The notes under the pieces were generated by a model that searched no databases, was not told the DNA's origin, and saw nothing but the letters and a program-made list of their open reading frames with translations. The translations under genes and the position numbers were made by a program. Shown piece by piece: positions 28,051 through 37,360 of a stretch of DNA of 64,000 nucleotides (within the stretch, counting starts at the first letter, position 1; each line of letters opens with the position of its first letter). The stretch is from Aliivibrio fischeri ATCC 7744 = JCM 18803 = DSM 507 (lineage in GTDB: Bacteria > Pseudomonadota > Gammaproteobacteria > Enterobacterales > Vibrionaceae), in assembly GCF_023983475.1 (NCBI RefSeq), contig NZ_CP092712.1, positions 2,108,001 through 2,172,000 of the forward strand, read 5' to 3'.

Positions 28051-28440
28051 TTAACGAAGTTTTTTGATGCGTTCAGTTTGGCTGATAACGTCAGTTAAAC
28101 GAATACCAAACTTGTCATTCACGACAACCACTTCACCGTGAGCGATAAGTGTGCCATTAACCATTACATCTAAAGACTCACCAGCAATTCGATCAAGTTC
28201 AACAACAGAACCTTGGTTAAGTTGCAATAAGTTGCGAATGCTAATGTGTGAACGACCTACTTCCATAGAAATCGTTACAGGAATATCTAGAATCGTATCA
28301 AGCTTACGACGTTCATCTTCGTTGAACTCTGGCGCTTTTTCTTCTAGATCTTCTAAAGGTGCGGTTACTGCTTGAGCTTCTGCACTTTCACTTAATGCTG
28401 CTGCCCATTCGTCAGCCATTTGTTGTTCATTTGAATCCAT
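28051..28440 (-). CDS. fliN: FliN, C-ring switch protein
   Basis: The 129-residue protein has an acidic N-terminus (residues ~1-50) and a SpoA domain (DIPVTISMEVGRSHISIRNLLQLNQGSVVELDRIAGESLDVMVNGTLIAHGEVVVVNDKFGIRLTDV, shown here only by its motif LNQGSVVELD and VVVNDKFGIR positions ~78-120). It forms the lower C-ring and binds CheY-P and FliH. Confidence 0.95.
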   Translation of the reverse strand: MDSNEQQMADEWAAALSESAEAQAVTAPLEDLEEKAPEFNEDERRKLDTILDIPVTISMEVGRSHISIRNLLQLNQGSVVELDRIAGESLDVMVNGTLIAHGEVVVVNDKFGIRLTDVISQTERIKKLR

Positions 28441-28462
28441 GATCCACTACCTTCTCTGTTTC

Positions 28463-29497
28463 TTATTCTTCATCATCTAAATCAAACAATACGTCTTTGC
28501 CTAGGAAGGCTAAATCCGTTTTCACCATATCTGGGCGCTTGATTTTCTCAGTAATCTGTATTGCTAATTTGTCGTTAGATTGACCGACTTTACCGCGGTA
28601 AGTTGGTAGGTCTTCTACAAATACGGTTGCCGCTTCTGGCATTTCCACTGGAATGATATCGCCAGCTTCCAGCTCCATTAGATCGCGCAATGAAATTTGG
28701 CTCTCTAATAGGTTAACTTTCATCTCTACCGGAACATCCATGATTTCATCGCGTAGTGCTTTGCTCCAGCGAACATCAGTGTCCATCTTGTCACTTTGCA
28801 CACCGGCATCAAGCAATTCACGAATAGGTTCAACCATTGAATATGGGAAAACAACGTGGAAATCACCACCACCGCCATCCACTTCAATATGGAATGAACT
28901 TACAACGATAACCTCTGTCGGGCTCACGATGTTTGCCATGGTTGGGTTAACTTCTGAGTCAAGGTACTCAAACTCGACCCCCATAACTGGCGACCACGCT
29001 TCTTTGTAATCTTCAAAAATCACTTTTAGCAATAATTGAATGATACGACGTTCAGTTGGGGTAAATTCACGACCTTCGATCTTAGCGTGGAAACGACCGT
29101 CACCACCAAAGAAGTTCTCAACCAAAATAAACACTAATCGAGCTTCCATCGTCACTAAAGCGGTACCTTTAAGTGGACGGAAACGCACCATGTTTAAACT
29201 GGTTGGTACATATAAGGTATTTTGATACTCACCAAACTTCACCATTGAAACACCGTTAATCGAGACTTCAGCGGTTTTTCTTAACATATTAAATAAGCTA
29301 ATACGCATATGGCGTGCAAAGCGCTCGTTAATCAATTCCAGTGTTGGCATCCGACCACGAACGATTCGGTCTTGTGATGAGAAATCAAAACTCCTCATAG
29401 AACCTGCATTGTCATCATTATCGACAACATCATCTTCTATATCGTCTACACCGTGGAGTAGAGCATCAATTTCGTCTTGGGATAGTAGATCTGTCAC
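28463..29497 (-). CDS. fliM: FliM, C-ring switch protein
   Basis: The 344-residue protein starts with the CheY-P binding peptide MTDLLSQDEIDALLHG. The middle CheC-like domain includes NERFARHMRISLFNMLR, and a C-terminal SpoA domain includes LMELEAGDIIPVEMPE and VGQSNDKLAIQI. It passes the CheY-P signal to FliG. Confidence 0.96.
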   Translation of the reverse strand: MTDLLSQDEIDALLHGVDDIEDDVVDNDDNAGSMRSFDFSSQDRIVRGRMPTLELINERFARHMRISLFNMLRKTAEVSINGVSMVKFGEYQNTLYVPTSLNMVRFRPLKGTALVTMEARLVFILVENFFGGDGRFHAKIEGREFTPTERRIIQLLLKVIFEDYKEAWSPVMGVEFEYLDSEVNPTMANIVSPTEVIVVSSFHIEVDGGGGDFHVVFPYSMVEPIRELLDAGVQSDKMDTDVRWSKALRDEIMDVPVEMKVNLLESQISLRDLMELEAGDIIPVEMPEAATVFVEDLPTYRGKVGQSNDKLAIQITEKIKRPDMVKTDLAFLGKDVLFDLDDEE

Positions 29498-29504
29498 ATT
29501 AAAC

Positions 29505-29990
29505 CTATTGCATTACAAAATCGGTAAATAATACTTTTTCAACTACAGGCTTAGCTGTAATTTTAGTAAAAGCATCTTGGATATCACGTGTCGCTTGCTC
29601 ACGTAGCTCAATTCGACCACGTGGCTCTCTTAATTGTTCAACGGTTGCAGCAGCAAATGTCGATAACAAAGCACTCTCAATAAGCGGAGTATGCTGTTTA
29701 GCAACCACTTCATTATCCACACCACGCATCATAACCTGTACTTTCAATTGTACTAAGCGATCACGTTTATCGCCAGTAACATTAAAGATAAATGGCTGAG
29801 GTAAATTTAAATACAGTGCTGGCATATTCGCTTCCAAAGCGGCAATATCTTGCTCTGTTGGTTCTGGTGCTGGCTCGCTTGACATAAAGAACCAAGCAGC
29901 AACGCCTCCACCAATCAGTAATAAAGCAACTAATGCAATAATGATCATTAGTTTCTTCTTACCTTTAGGCACATCACCTTGTTCAGCCAT
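29505..29990 (-). CDS. fliL: FliL, stator-associated membrane protein
   Basis: FliL surrounds and supports the stator units. It has a basic cytoplasmic start (KGKKK), one membrane helix (LMIIIALVALLLIGGGVAAWFFM), a short acidic linker and a periplasmic SPFH-like domain (residues ~55-161). I use ATG 29990 because GAGG is 7 nt upstream; the ATG at 29996 would leave a spacing of 1 nt. It follows fliK by 64 nt. Confidence 0.94.
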   Translation of the reverse strand: MAEQGDVPKGKKKLMIIIALVALLLIGGGVAAWFFMSSEPAPEPTEQDIAALEANMPALYLNLPQPFIFNVTGDKRDRLVQLKVQVMMRGVDNEVVAKQHTPLIESALLSTFAAATVEQLREPRGRIELREQATRDIQDAFTKITAKPVVEKVLFTDFVMQ

Positions 29991-30054
29991 TCTCATTCCT
30001 CTTTAAATAACTTATTAATTTTTATTTTAATGTCGCTAATTTGCATTATTGTGT

Positions 30055-31305
30055 TTATGCGTAAAAACTGATGCCATCATTTGATTTTGATACTTGAACA
30101 CTAATTTCACGCTCTTCTGAAGATTCTTCACTAAAGCCTGAACCACGGTTACTGTGCTCTTCTTTTTGATAAGCATATTGTGAAGAATCACCAGAACTTT
30201 GTTGCTGTACCGATGTATCGGCCAATTGGATCCCTTGTTGAGCAAACATTTCACGTAAACGTGGCAATGATTGTTCTATCGCATCTCTTGCGTGTTGGTT
30301 CGAAACCGTAAATTGCACACCGGCACTATCTGCCCCCATATTCAATCGAATATGCATACGTCCCATTTCTGGTGGATCTAAGCGTATATCTACATGTTTC
30401 AGGTTTTTTGCCATCATCATATTAATGCGCTCTGCCACTTCATCACTCACCATTTCTTGGCGAATACTCAAAGGCACATTCATAGGATCTGTTCGTTGCG
30501 CTTGAACGGCTGCCGCTTGTTGAGTGGCCGTCGTACCTGACGCATGTGCTAGTTGTTGTGCAAAGGTATCTGTGGTTTTTGATTCAGTTAAATTAACCGT
30601 TTCACCATTAGCAACTTGAGTCATACCAAGTGCTGAGATATCCATTTTTGCTTTTTTCGCCTCTGCTAACTTTCCGGCTTCAGCTTCTGCCTTACCAATC
30701 AGTGCAGTTGACGTTAATAATTCTTTGGTTGATTCTTTATTGCCTGCGGCTTCACCTTTGCTTTGCGTTTCGCCCTCTACTTGAGTTGACGATTTAGCAC
30801 TACTTCCCCATTGAATTTCTTTTAATGGATCTGTTTTTTCAGCTACGGTTTTGCTGCTGCTTTTCTCACCTTCAGCGGCAATACTTGCTTGAGTAAGCAA
30901 CATTTCAGCATCGCTCGAATCGGATGATTCTGATTCATCAGATGACTCTTCGTCACCCGAAGCTTTTTTACTTTCATCTTTTTTATCAACCAATGTGCTG
31001 TTCGCTTGGTCTAGACGAGATAATAATTCAGAACCTTGGCTTACTTTGTCCTCTGTTGTTTCTTCTTTTGTTTCATCAACAGATTCAGACTCTTTCGATT
31101 TTTCGCTCGCTTCACCTTTTTCAACATCGCCTTTCTCATCAACCGTTGTTTTTTTGGCGTCGTCTTTTTCCTTTAATCCCATTACCTCTTTTAGCTCTTC
31201 AATAAAGCCTTCAGATTCTGGTTTATCTACAGCAGCCGTTTTAGTATCTGGCTTTACAGGCGCGGTTTTATTAATACCGTTTAATGATAAGTCATGACTG
31301 CTCAT
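30055..31305 (-). CDS. fliK: FliK, hook-length control protein
   Basis: The secreted ruler that stops hook growth and triggers FlhB switching. The 416 residues divide into a low-complexity ruler region rich in Lys, Glu, Ser and Asp (~1-260) and a globular C-terminal Flg_hook domain (VSDEVAERINMMMAKNLKHVDIRLDPPEMGRMHIRLNM, motif LDPPEMGRMHIRL). It is the first gene of the operon ending in flhB and has a sigma-54 promoter. Confidence 0.93.
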   Translation of the reverse strand: MSSHDLSLNGINKTAPVKPDTKTAAVDKPESEGFIEELKEVMGLKEKDDAKKTTVDEKGDVEKGEASEKSKESESVDETKEETTEDKVSQGSELLSRLDQANSTLVDKKDESKKASGDEESSDESESSDSSDAEMLLTQASIAAEGEKSSSKTVAEKTDPLKEIQWGSSAKSSTQVEGETQSKGEAAGNKESTKELLTSTALIGKAEAEAGKLAEAKKAKMDISALGMTQVANGETVNLTESKTTDTFAQQLAHASGTTATQQAAAVQAQRTDPMNVPLSIRQEMVSDEVAERINMMMAKNLKHVDIRLDPPEMGRMHIRLNMGADSAGVQFTVSNQHARDAIEQSLPRLREMFAQQGIQLADTSVQQQSSGDSSQYAYQKEEHSNRGSGFSEESSEEREISVQVSKSNDGISFYA

Positions 31306-31375
31306 AGTATGTTCTCTACATTGAGTGTGGATTTTTTTGACGAGCGCGATAGTGGCTCAGCTTTGCTTATTTTAA

Positions 31376-31391
31376 AGCAAATATTAAGCCA
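31376..31391 (-). promoter_or_regulatory. Sigma-54 promoter of the fliK operon
   Basis: The minus strand reads TGGCTTAATATTTGCT, with GG and GC correctly spaced. It is nearly the same as the flhA promoter (TGGCTCGATATTTGCT). The predicted leader before fliK is about 58 nt. Confidence 0.83.
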
Positions 31392-31477
31392 CTTTTGTTA
31401 TTCAATAAGAAGTTGAAAGATTATGAAGGGAAAATGCTGATGAATTGAGAAAACCTTGAAGCAATCACTCAATATGA

Positions 31478-31921
31478 TTATTCAGTTTTACTTCGGCGAG
31501 CAAATTGAAGGGTTGAGAACTCATCCATCATTTTTTGCTCTTGCTTATCCAGCATTTTTTGTCGCTCTGCTTTTTTCTTATCCATCATCCACTCATAAGA
31601 TCGTCGTTGCTTACGAGTCTCTTGCCAATAGGTCTGGCAATTATCCACTTGTGATGTGAAATGGGATTCTGCACTTTTTTGCTTGGTTAATGTTTCATCC
31701 AACTGAACCAAAAATTTATTTAAATGGCCATATTGGCTTGCAGTTAACCCTTGCTGGCCACGTTGCAACAGTTGATTACAATAATCAAGACGGTATTTTT
31801 CAATCTGCTTTACTTGCTCATAAAAGTCTTCCAACTCAGCTTTGGCTTTGTTCAGCGCCATCACAGCTTGGTTTTCTCTTTCTTGGGCTTGCTCTAATAA
31901 GAAATCAAAAGTACTTGTCAT
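31478..31921 (-). CDS. fliJ: FliJ, export chaperone/ATPase stalk protein
   Basis: The 147-residue protein is almost entirely alpha-helical coiled coil (QERENQAVMALNKAKAELEDFYEQVKQIE and later heptads). FliJ sits in the FliI hexamer like a rotor stalk and recycles chaperones. It is the last gene of the fliE-J operon and starts 10 nt after fliI. Confidence 0.92.
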   Translation of the reverse strand: MTSTFDFLLEQAQERENQAVMALNKAKAELEDFYEQVKQIEKYRLDYCNQLLQRGQQGLTASQYGHLNKFLVQLDETLTKQKSAESHFTSQVDNCQTYWQETRKQRRSYEWMMDKKKAERQKMLDKQEQKMMDEFSTLQFARRSKTE

Positions 31922-31931
31922 TTATTATGCC

Positions 31932-33251
31932 TTAGCCACTAAGCAACATTTTAAGCATGTTTTTACACATATCGTATGGAACACTTTCTTTCATACGCTG
32001 CTGTAAATATTCGTCTAATCTTGGTTTTAACGTAAACGCTTGGTCAATAGCAGGATCAGTACCCGGCTTATACGCCCCAATCGATACCAAATCTTGGTTT
32101 TTACGACAGGTAGACAACACTTGTCTCACCGCTTTAGACATAAGCATATGCTCTTCGTCGGTGATTTGTGGCATAACACGGCTGACTGATTTCTCGACAT
32201 CGATCGCAGGGTAATGTCCGGCATCGGCCATTTCACGAGACAATACAATGTGTCCATCCAAAATCGCACGTGAAGCATCAGCAATAGGATCTTGTAAATC
32301 ATCCCCTTCGGTTAATACGGTAAAGAATGCCGTAATAGAACCTTGGTTTTCATTACCATTACCCGCTCGTTCAACCAATGCCGGTAATTTTGCAAATACA
32401 GAAGGCGGATAACCTTTGGTTGCAGGTGGCTCACCAACAGATAGGGCAATTTCACGCTGTGCTTGAGCAAAACGTGTTAACGAATCCATTAATAGTAAAA
32501 CGTCTAAACCTTGATCGCGGAAATATTCAGCAATAGTTAATGCAGTTTGACACCCTTTTAGTCGCATCAGTGCAGATGCATCGGCAGGAGCGGCAACCAC
32601 AACCGAGCGTTGACGACCTTCAGGGCCTAAAATTTCTTCAATGAACTCTTTAACTTCACGTCCACGTTCACCAATTAAGCCAACCACAACCACTTGTGCT
32701 GTTGTACCACGAGTCATCATGCCCAGTGTTACCGATTTACCAACACCGGAACCAGCGAATAAGCCTAAACGCTGACCTTTACCCACAGTCAATAAGCCGT
32801 TAATAGCTTTTAAACCAACATCAAGCGGCTCTGAAATAGGCTTTCGTGATAATGGGTTAATTGGCTCAGAAGTAAATGATGCGGTATGTTCAGTATAAAG
32901 TTCACCAAGACCATCAATAGGATTACCAACCCCATCAACCACACGACCAAGTAATTCCATACCAACTGGAATACCACTGCCATCGGCGATTGGAGTGACT
33001 TTAGCGCCAGGTAATACGCCTGAAACTTGTTCACTTGGCATTAAAAATAAGTTTTCACCTGAAAAACCAACAACCTCGGCTTCAATCTCACCATTTACGG
33101 TTTCAACCAAACAGGAACTGCCAATAGGAGCTCGGCAACCTGTTGCTTCCAGCGTTAGTCCAACAACACGCACTAATTTTCCAGAAGCAATAGCACGTGT
33201 GGTTAAGCCTGTGGTTTTGTATTGAGATAAACGTTCAGATAATGGCAACAT
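31932..33251 (-). CDS. fliI: FliI, flagellar export ATPase
   Basis: The ATPase of the flagellar export apparatus, related to F1-beta. P-loop [11 protein letters not shown] (~163-173), Walker [39 protein letters not shown] (motif LLLMDS) and the C-terminal [13 protein letters not shown] are typical. Its ATG overlaps the fliH stop (TAATG). Confidence 0.97.
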   Translation of the reverse strand: MLPLSERLSQYKTTGLTTRAIASGKLVRVVGLTLEATGCRAPIGSSCLVETVNGEIEAEVVGFSGENLFLMPSEQVSGVLPGAKVTPIADGSGIPVGMELLGRVVDGVGNPIDGLGELYTEHTASFTSEPINPLSRKPISEPLDVGLKAINGLLTVGKGQRLGLFAGSGVGKSVTLGMMTRGTTAQVVVVGLIGERGREVKEFIEEILGPEGRQRSVVVAAPADASALMRLKGCQTALTIAEYFRDQGLDVLLLMDSLTRFAQAQREIALSVGEPPATKGYPPSVFAKLPALVERAGNGNENQGSITAFFTVLTEGDDLQDPIADASRAILDGHIVLSREMADAGHYPAIDVEKSVSRVMPQITDEEHMLMSKAVRQVLSTCRKNQDLVSIGAYKPGTDPAIDQAFTLKPRLDEYLQQRMKESVPYDMCKNMLKMLLSG

Positions 33252-34048
33252 TACTGATTTCCTTGATGGCGATTCACACCACAGAATTTGTTCAGTACGC
33301 TCTTAATTCGTTCTTCTAGCAAATAACTCACTTTTGAATCAGAGGCTTGAATATTTATATCACCTAAATTCATCGACGGCTCAGCAGTTAATGTCCACTG
33401 CTTTTGCGTTAAAGCTTCTTCGCCATACGCTTCAATAACTCGTTGGTGATCTTCTGGATTTAACGCAATTTTAATTTCGCGTTCAGTAACAGGCAATGTT
33501 TCTACTGATTCTCGAACCGTATCTAAAATCACTTGAGGATTTGTTTTTACTTCTACGTGAACCACTTCTTTAGTCAGTGCTAACACCATATCTATCAGTT
33601 GTTTTTCGACTTGAGAATCAAGCAATGCTAACGGCTCAGCAAACTTATCAGCCATGGCAATTAATTGCTGAATACGTTCTTGAATCTCAGCTTGGCCTGC
33701 TGCAATTCCTTCGTCATAACCAACTTGATAACCTTCAGGCTTCCCTGCTTCAAAACCTTCCGCTTGACCTTTTTCTAAACCTTCTTTATAGCCAAATTCT
33801 TGGCCTTCCATTAAGCCTTCGTTATAAGCGCCTTGCTTAATTTGTTCAATGATTTCTTCTGTTAAAACAAATTCTTCTGGCTCGTCTTCTTTTGGAAGCG
33901 ATGGAGTCCAACTTGGATCGTAATTAAAAGCAGTTTCACGAGCAGGCTTATTTGGATCAGAGTAATCTGGGGATTCCCAAATATTGGTTTTTTGTAGTTC
34001 ACTCTCATCGGTAATGCGGATAAAGCCACGTTTTTTGCTAATACTCAT
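33251..34048 (-). CDS. fliH: FliH, export ATPase regulator
   Basis: FliH dimers hold FliI and bind FliN. The 265-residue protein has an N-terminal region, a central helix with clear G-x-x-x-G repeats ([37 protein letters not shown], residues ~75-115), and a V-type ATPase E-subunit-like C-terminus ([20 protein letters not shown]). The glycine repeats are the family hallmark. Confidence 0.95.
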   Translation of the reverse strand: MSISKKRGFIRITDESELQKTNIWESPDYSDPNKPARETAFNYDPSWTPSLPKEDEPEEFVLTEEIIEQIKQGAYNEGLMEGQEFGYKEGLEKGQAEGFEAGKPEGYQVGYDEGIAAGQAEIQERIQQLIAMADKFAEPLALLDSQVEKQLIDMVLALTKEVVHVEVKTNPQVILDTVRESVETLPVTEREIKIALNPEDHQRVIEAYGEEALTQKQWTLTAEPSMNLGDINIQASDSKVSYLLEERIKSVLNKFCGVNRHQGNQ

Positions 34049-34152
34049 GATGATAACCCGTAAAAAAAGAAGAAGATTTAGAAAGAATAACGGCTATTTC
34101 AATTTAATTATGAAATAGCCGTTTAATTATAACTCAATGAAATGAAAACGTA

Positions 34153-35205
34153 TTATACGAATTCATCCGCACCACCAGAAAGCATTAGATCACCAGAATC
34201 TGCCATTCGACGTGCCACTGCCAGAATTTCTTTCTGAGCGGCTTCAACGTCTGCAACACGGACTGGACCCATTGCTTCAAGATCATCACGCATAAGTTCA
34301 GCTGCACGTTTGGACATACACTTAAACATTTTCTCTTTAAGTGCATCATCTGCACCTTTAAGTGCTTTTTGCAGAACTTCTTGTGGAACATCACGCAATA
34401 GCATTTGAATACCTTGGTCTTGAACATCGATAAGGTTTTCAAATACAAACATAAGATCTTGAATCTGAGTTGCTGTCTCTTCATCTTGATCACGGATTTG
34501 ATCCATCAACATGCCTTCAATACTGTTATCTAGGTAGTTCATGATTTCTGCCGCTGCTTTCAAGCCGCCAATTTTCGCAGCTTGAGCACCAGATTGACCT
34601 GCGAATTGTTTCTCCATGATTTCGTTCAATTCAGCAAGTGCTGATGGTTGTACTTCTTCAAGGTGCGCAATACGCATCATTAAATCAAGACGAACACGTT
34701 CAGGGAATTGAGATAAAATCTCCGCCGATTGGTCTGGATCTAAGTAAGATAATACGATGGTTTGGATCTGCGGGTGCTCATTCATAATGATGCTTGCCAC
34801 TTGACGAGGATCCATCCATTTCAATGAATCCAAGCCTTTAGAGCCACTACCTAGTAGAATTTGATCGACTAGGTTATTCGCTTTATCTTCACCAAGAGCA
34901 GCAACTAATGCGTTACGCATAAAGTCTTCGCTGCCCATACCAATGCTGGTGTATTTCTGAATATCTTCTAAGAACGCACGGTGAATCGCTGACACTTTGA
35001 CCTGATTTAAATCAGATACGGTTGCCATTGCTGCACCTACTTTTTGAACTTGCTTTGGTTCTAAGTGACGAATAATACTTGCCGCATCTTCTTCACTTAA
35101 ACTTAGCAATAAAATCGCTGCACGCTCTGAGCCTGATAATGAAGAAAGATCAAATTCTGGTGTTTCTTCTTCTTTATTTCCTGCTTCTACAATTTCATTA
35201 GCCAT
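34153..35205 (-). CDS. fliG: FliG, C-ring torque protein
   Basis: FliG turns stator force into rotation. The 350-residue protein has three armadillo-like helical domains, including LSGSERAAILLLSLSEEDAASIIRHLEP, and a C-terminal charged helix (ALKEKMFKCMSKRAAELMRDDLEAMGPVRVADVEAAQ) with the conserved Lys/Arg/Asp/Glu torque residues. It overlaps fliF by 8 nt. Confidence 0.96.
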   Translation of the reverse strand: MANEIVEAGNKEEETPEFDLSSLSGSERAAILLLSLSEEDAASIIRHLEPKQVQKVGAAMATVSDLNQVKVSAIHRAFLEDIQKYTSIGMGSEDFMRNALVAALGEDKANNLVDQILLGSGSKGLDSLKWMDPRQVASIIMNEHPQIQTIVLSYLDPDQSAEILSQFPERVRLDLMMRIAHLEEVQPSALAELNEIMEKQFAGQSGAQAAKIGGLKAAAEIMNYLDNSIEGMLMDQIRDQDEETATQIQDLMFVFENLIDVQDQGIQMLLRDVPQEVLQKALKGADDALKEKMFKCMSKRAAELMRDDLEAMGPVRVADVEAAQKEILAVARRMADSGDLMLSGGADEFV

Positions 35206-36931
35206 TTTCAGATACCCAATTACGAACTACTTGTGCTGCTAATTCTGGTTCATTTGCTACTAGTGCACGAACTGCTTTCAATAAGTCTTCATCTTTATGC
35301 AGATTAGGAAGATCAATACCTGAACCAAACTCGAATCCATCTCCATCTAAATCACTGCCAATTAAGCCCATCTCACCTTCAGCATTACGTTCTGCATTTG
35401 CCAATGCTTCATCTTCTGCTTGGTTAGGGAACAGTAATTTATTCATTGCTGGACGAACAAGAACAAGAATAACAGCGATAATAACCAAGGCACCAGCTAA
35501 CCACTTAACCCAATCGTTAAAGTTAGGGTTTTCCCAAATTGGCACATCAATCGCAATTGGTTGCTCTTCAATAGCAAACTTCACGCTCAGTACATTCAGT
35601 AAATCACCACGTTGTTCATTTAGACCAACACTGCCAATAATGATTTGACGGATCTTATCTAATTCTGCTGCTGAAATTGGCGTATATGTAACTTCACCTG
35701 TTTCAGGATTTACGCTTTTACGCTCTTTAACGGCAACAGATACCGTTTGTCGAGCTAGCGTTCCTGTTTGTTTACGTTCATGACTGATTGTAGTATCAAG
35801 CTCAAAGTTTCGTGTTGCTTCTTTATGAACTGAACCTTGACCTAACACCGAACCATCTTTTAATTCTGCGATATCTTGAGGGATAGCGGAATCTACCGGC
35901 GGTTGGTTACTTAGAGCACCAGGAACACCAGCAATCACATTACCGTTGTTATAATCTTCTAACGTGTATTCACTTCGAGTCGATGGCGTTTGAGGATCAA
36001 ATTGCTTACGAGTTTGCTCAACAGCACTGAAATCCATAGACACATCCACTTGAGCAGTATAGTTACCTAAACCCAAAATAGGAATAAGAATTGCGTCAAT
36101 CTTATCTCGTAAAGATTGCTCTTGTTTACGCTCTAACTCTTGCTCTTTTCGATGAGCCATGGCCATCGGGTCTTGCGTACCAGAGCTTAAAAGGCGACCA
36201 TGCTGATCTGTTACGGTAACACGTGTTGGTTTCATTCCTGGAACCGCACTTGCAACCATATCAACAATCGAATCAACTTCTTCTTGTTTTAGCATTGCTC
36301 CCATTCGCATGGTCAAGAATACCGTTGCTGACGCTTCTTGATTATGACGAACAAATACGCTTTGTTTTGGCATTGCAAGTAATACTTGAGCTTTACTAAT
36401 TGGTCTCATTTGCTCAAATGTACTTGCCAATTGGCGCTCACGACTCAGCTTTAGACGCTCTTGCTCTAAACGCTGCGAAACCCCAAAGCCCATATCTTGC
36501 AATAAAATATCGTCTCCCTCGCCTACCGCTTTATTTAAGCCTGCGCGAGACAGATCAAGATTCATTTTACTGAATTCAGAGGCAGGAACTAAAATAGTAT
36601 TACCATCTAGTTTGTATTCTGCTTTTTGAGCATCAAGATGATCAAGCACTTGGATAAGTTCATCTGTTTCATAACTGCCAAGCGGACGCATCTCCGGCTC
36701 TTGCACCCAAAAGAAAAGCATGACAATTAACGCCACACAAATAGAAACAGATAATACGAGGATAACCTGACGCAATAAGTCAAGATTCCCCAAAGCTGAG
36801 TCTAATTTTGAAGAACTTTGCTCATCAACATCTGGATTTTGTACGTCAACAGAGCTATCCAGTACCATAGCACCGCCTGTTGACGTTTCATCCGATACGG
36901 CTAAATTTGTATTTTTGTTATCTTCTGACAC
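35198..36931 (-). CDS. fliF: FliF, MS-ring protein
   Basis: FliF forms the membrane ring on which the rotor is built. The 577-residue protein has an N-terminal helix (LRQVILVLSVSICVALIVMLFFWV), a large periplasmic YscJ/FliF domain (RPLGSYETDELIQVLDHLDAQKAEYKL to ~450), a second helix (WLAGALVIIAVILVLVRPAM) and a FliG-binding C-terminus (LVANEPELAAQVVRNWVSENG). Confidence 0.96.
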   Translation of the reverse strand: MSEDNKNTNLAVSDETSTGGAMVLDSSVDVQNPDVDEQSSSKLDSALGNLDLLRQVILVLSVSICVALIVMLFFWVQEPEMRPLGSYETDELIQVLDHLDAQKAEYKLDGNTILVPASEFSKMNLDLSRAGLNKAVGEGDDILLQDMGFGVSQRLEQERLKLSRERQLASTFEQMRPISKAQVLLAMPKQSVFVRHNQEASATVFLTMRMGAMLKQEEVDSIVDMVASAVPGMKPTRVTVTDQHGRLLSSGTQDPMAMAHRKEQELERKQEQSLRDKIDAILIPILGLGNYTAQVDVSMDFSAVEQTRKQFDPQTPSTRSEYTLEDYNNGNVIAGVPGALSNQPPVDSAIPQDIAELKDGSVLGQGSVHKEATRNFELDTTISHERKQTGTLARQTVSVAVKERKSVNPETGEVTYTPISAAELDKIRQIIIGSVGLNEQRGDLLNVLSVKFAIEEQPIAIDVPIWENPNFNDWVKWLAGALVIIAVILVLVRPAMNKLLFPNQAEDEALANAERNAEGEMGLIGSDLDGDGFEFGSGIDLPNLHKDEDLLKAVRALVANEPELAAQVVRNWVSENG

Positions 36932-36948
36932 GCTTTAATTCCTAGAAA

Positions 36949-37260
36949 TTAGACTGGCATATTCATCAGTGCTTTATAAGCATCAACTAGCTTATTACGT
37001 ACTTGAATTGTAGCATCAAATGCAACGCTTGATTTATTTCGTGCAATCATAACGTCTGATAATGAAACCCCTTCATCACCTCTGTCAAAACGCACAGCTA
37101 AATCGCTTGATGCCTTTTGTAACCCATTTACGTTATTGACGGCTTTCGCAAACATTGCACTGAAGTCCGCACCGACTTCTTTTCCTGTTACTTGACGCGT
37201 TGCATTTGACGCATCAAGCATCATTGCTTGCATCTCGTCTTGTAAACTACCAATTTTCAT
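36949..37260 (-). CDS. fliE: FliE, MS-ring/rod junction protein
   Basis: The 103-residue protein matches FliE (SFAMFAKAVNNVNGLQKASSDLAVRFDRGDEGVSLSDVMIARNKSSVAFDATIQVRNKLVDAYKALMNMPV family pattern; seen motif: VSLSDVMIARNKSSVAFDA, residues ~61-79). It joins FliF to the proximal rod. It is the first gene of the fliE-J operon and has its own sigma-54 promoter. Confidence 0.95.
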   Translation of the reverse strand: MKIGSLQDEMQAMMLDASNATRQVTGKEVGADFSAMFAKAVNNVNGLQKASSDLAVRFDRGDEGVSLSDVMIARNKSSVAFDATIQVRNKLVDAYKALMNMPV

Positions 37261-37317
37261 TTCTATTCTCCGACCCAGTCAACTTCTTGACTTAACTTTA
37301 CGACCCGAAGTATATAA

Positions 37318-37333
37318 AGCAATTTACATACCA
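37318..37333 (-). promoter_or_regulatory. Sigma-54 promoter of the fliE operon
   Basis: The minus strand reads TGGTATGTAAATTGCT, with GG and GC 10 nt apart. The predicted leader before fliE is about 45 nt. It lies in the flrC-fliE gap. Confidence 0.8.
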
Positions 37334-37360
37334 ATATACAAACAACAATAACTCATTGTT

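Noticed and set aside
30995-31297. Rightward 100-codon frame rich in Ser and Phe
   Set aside because: It is the antisense image of the low-complexity ruler region of fliK.
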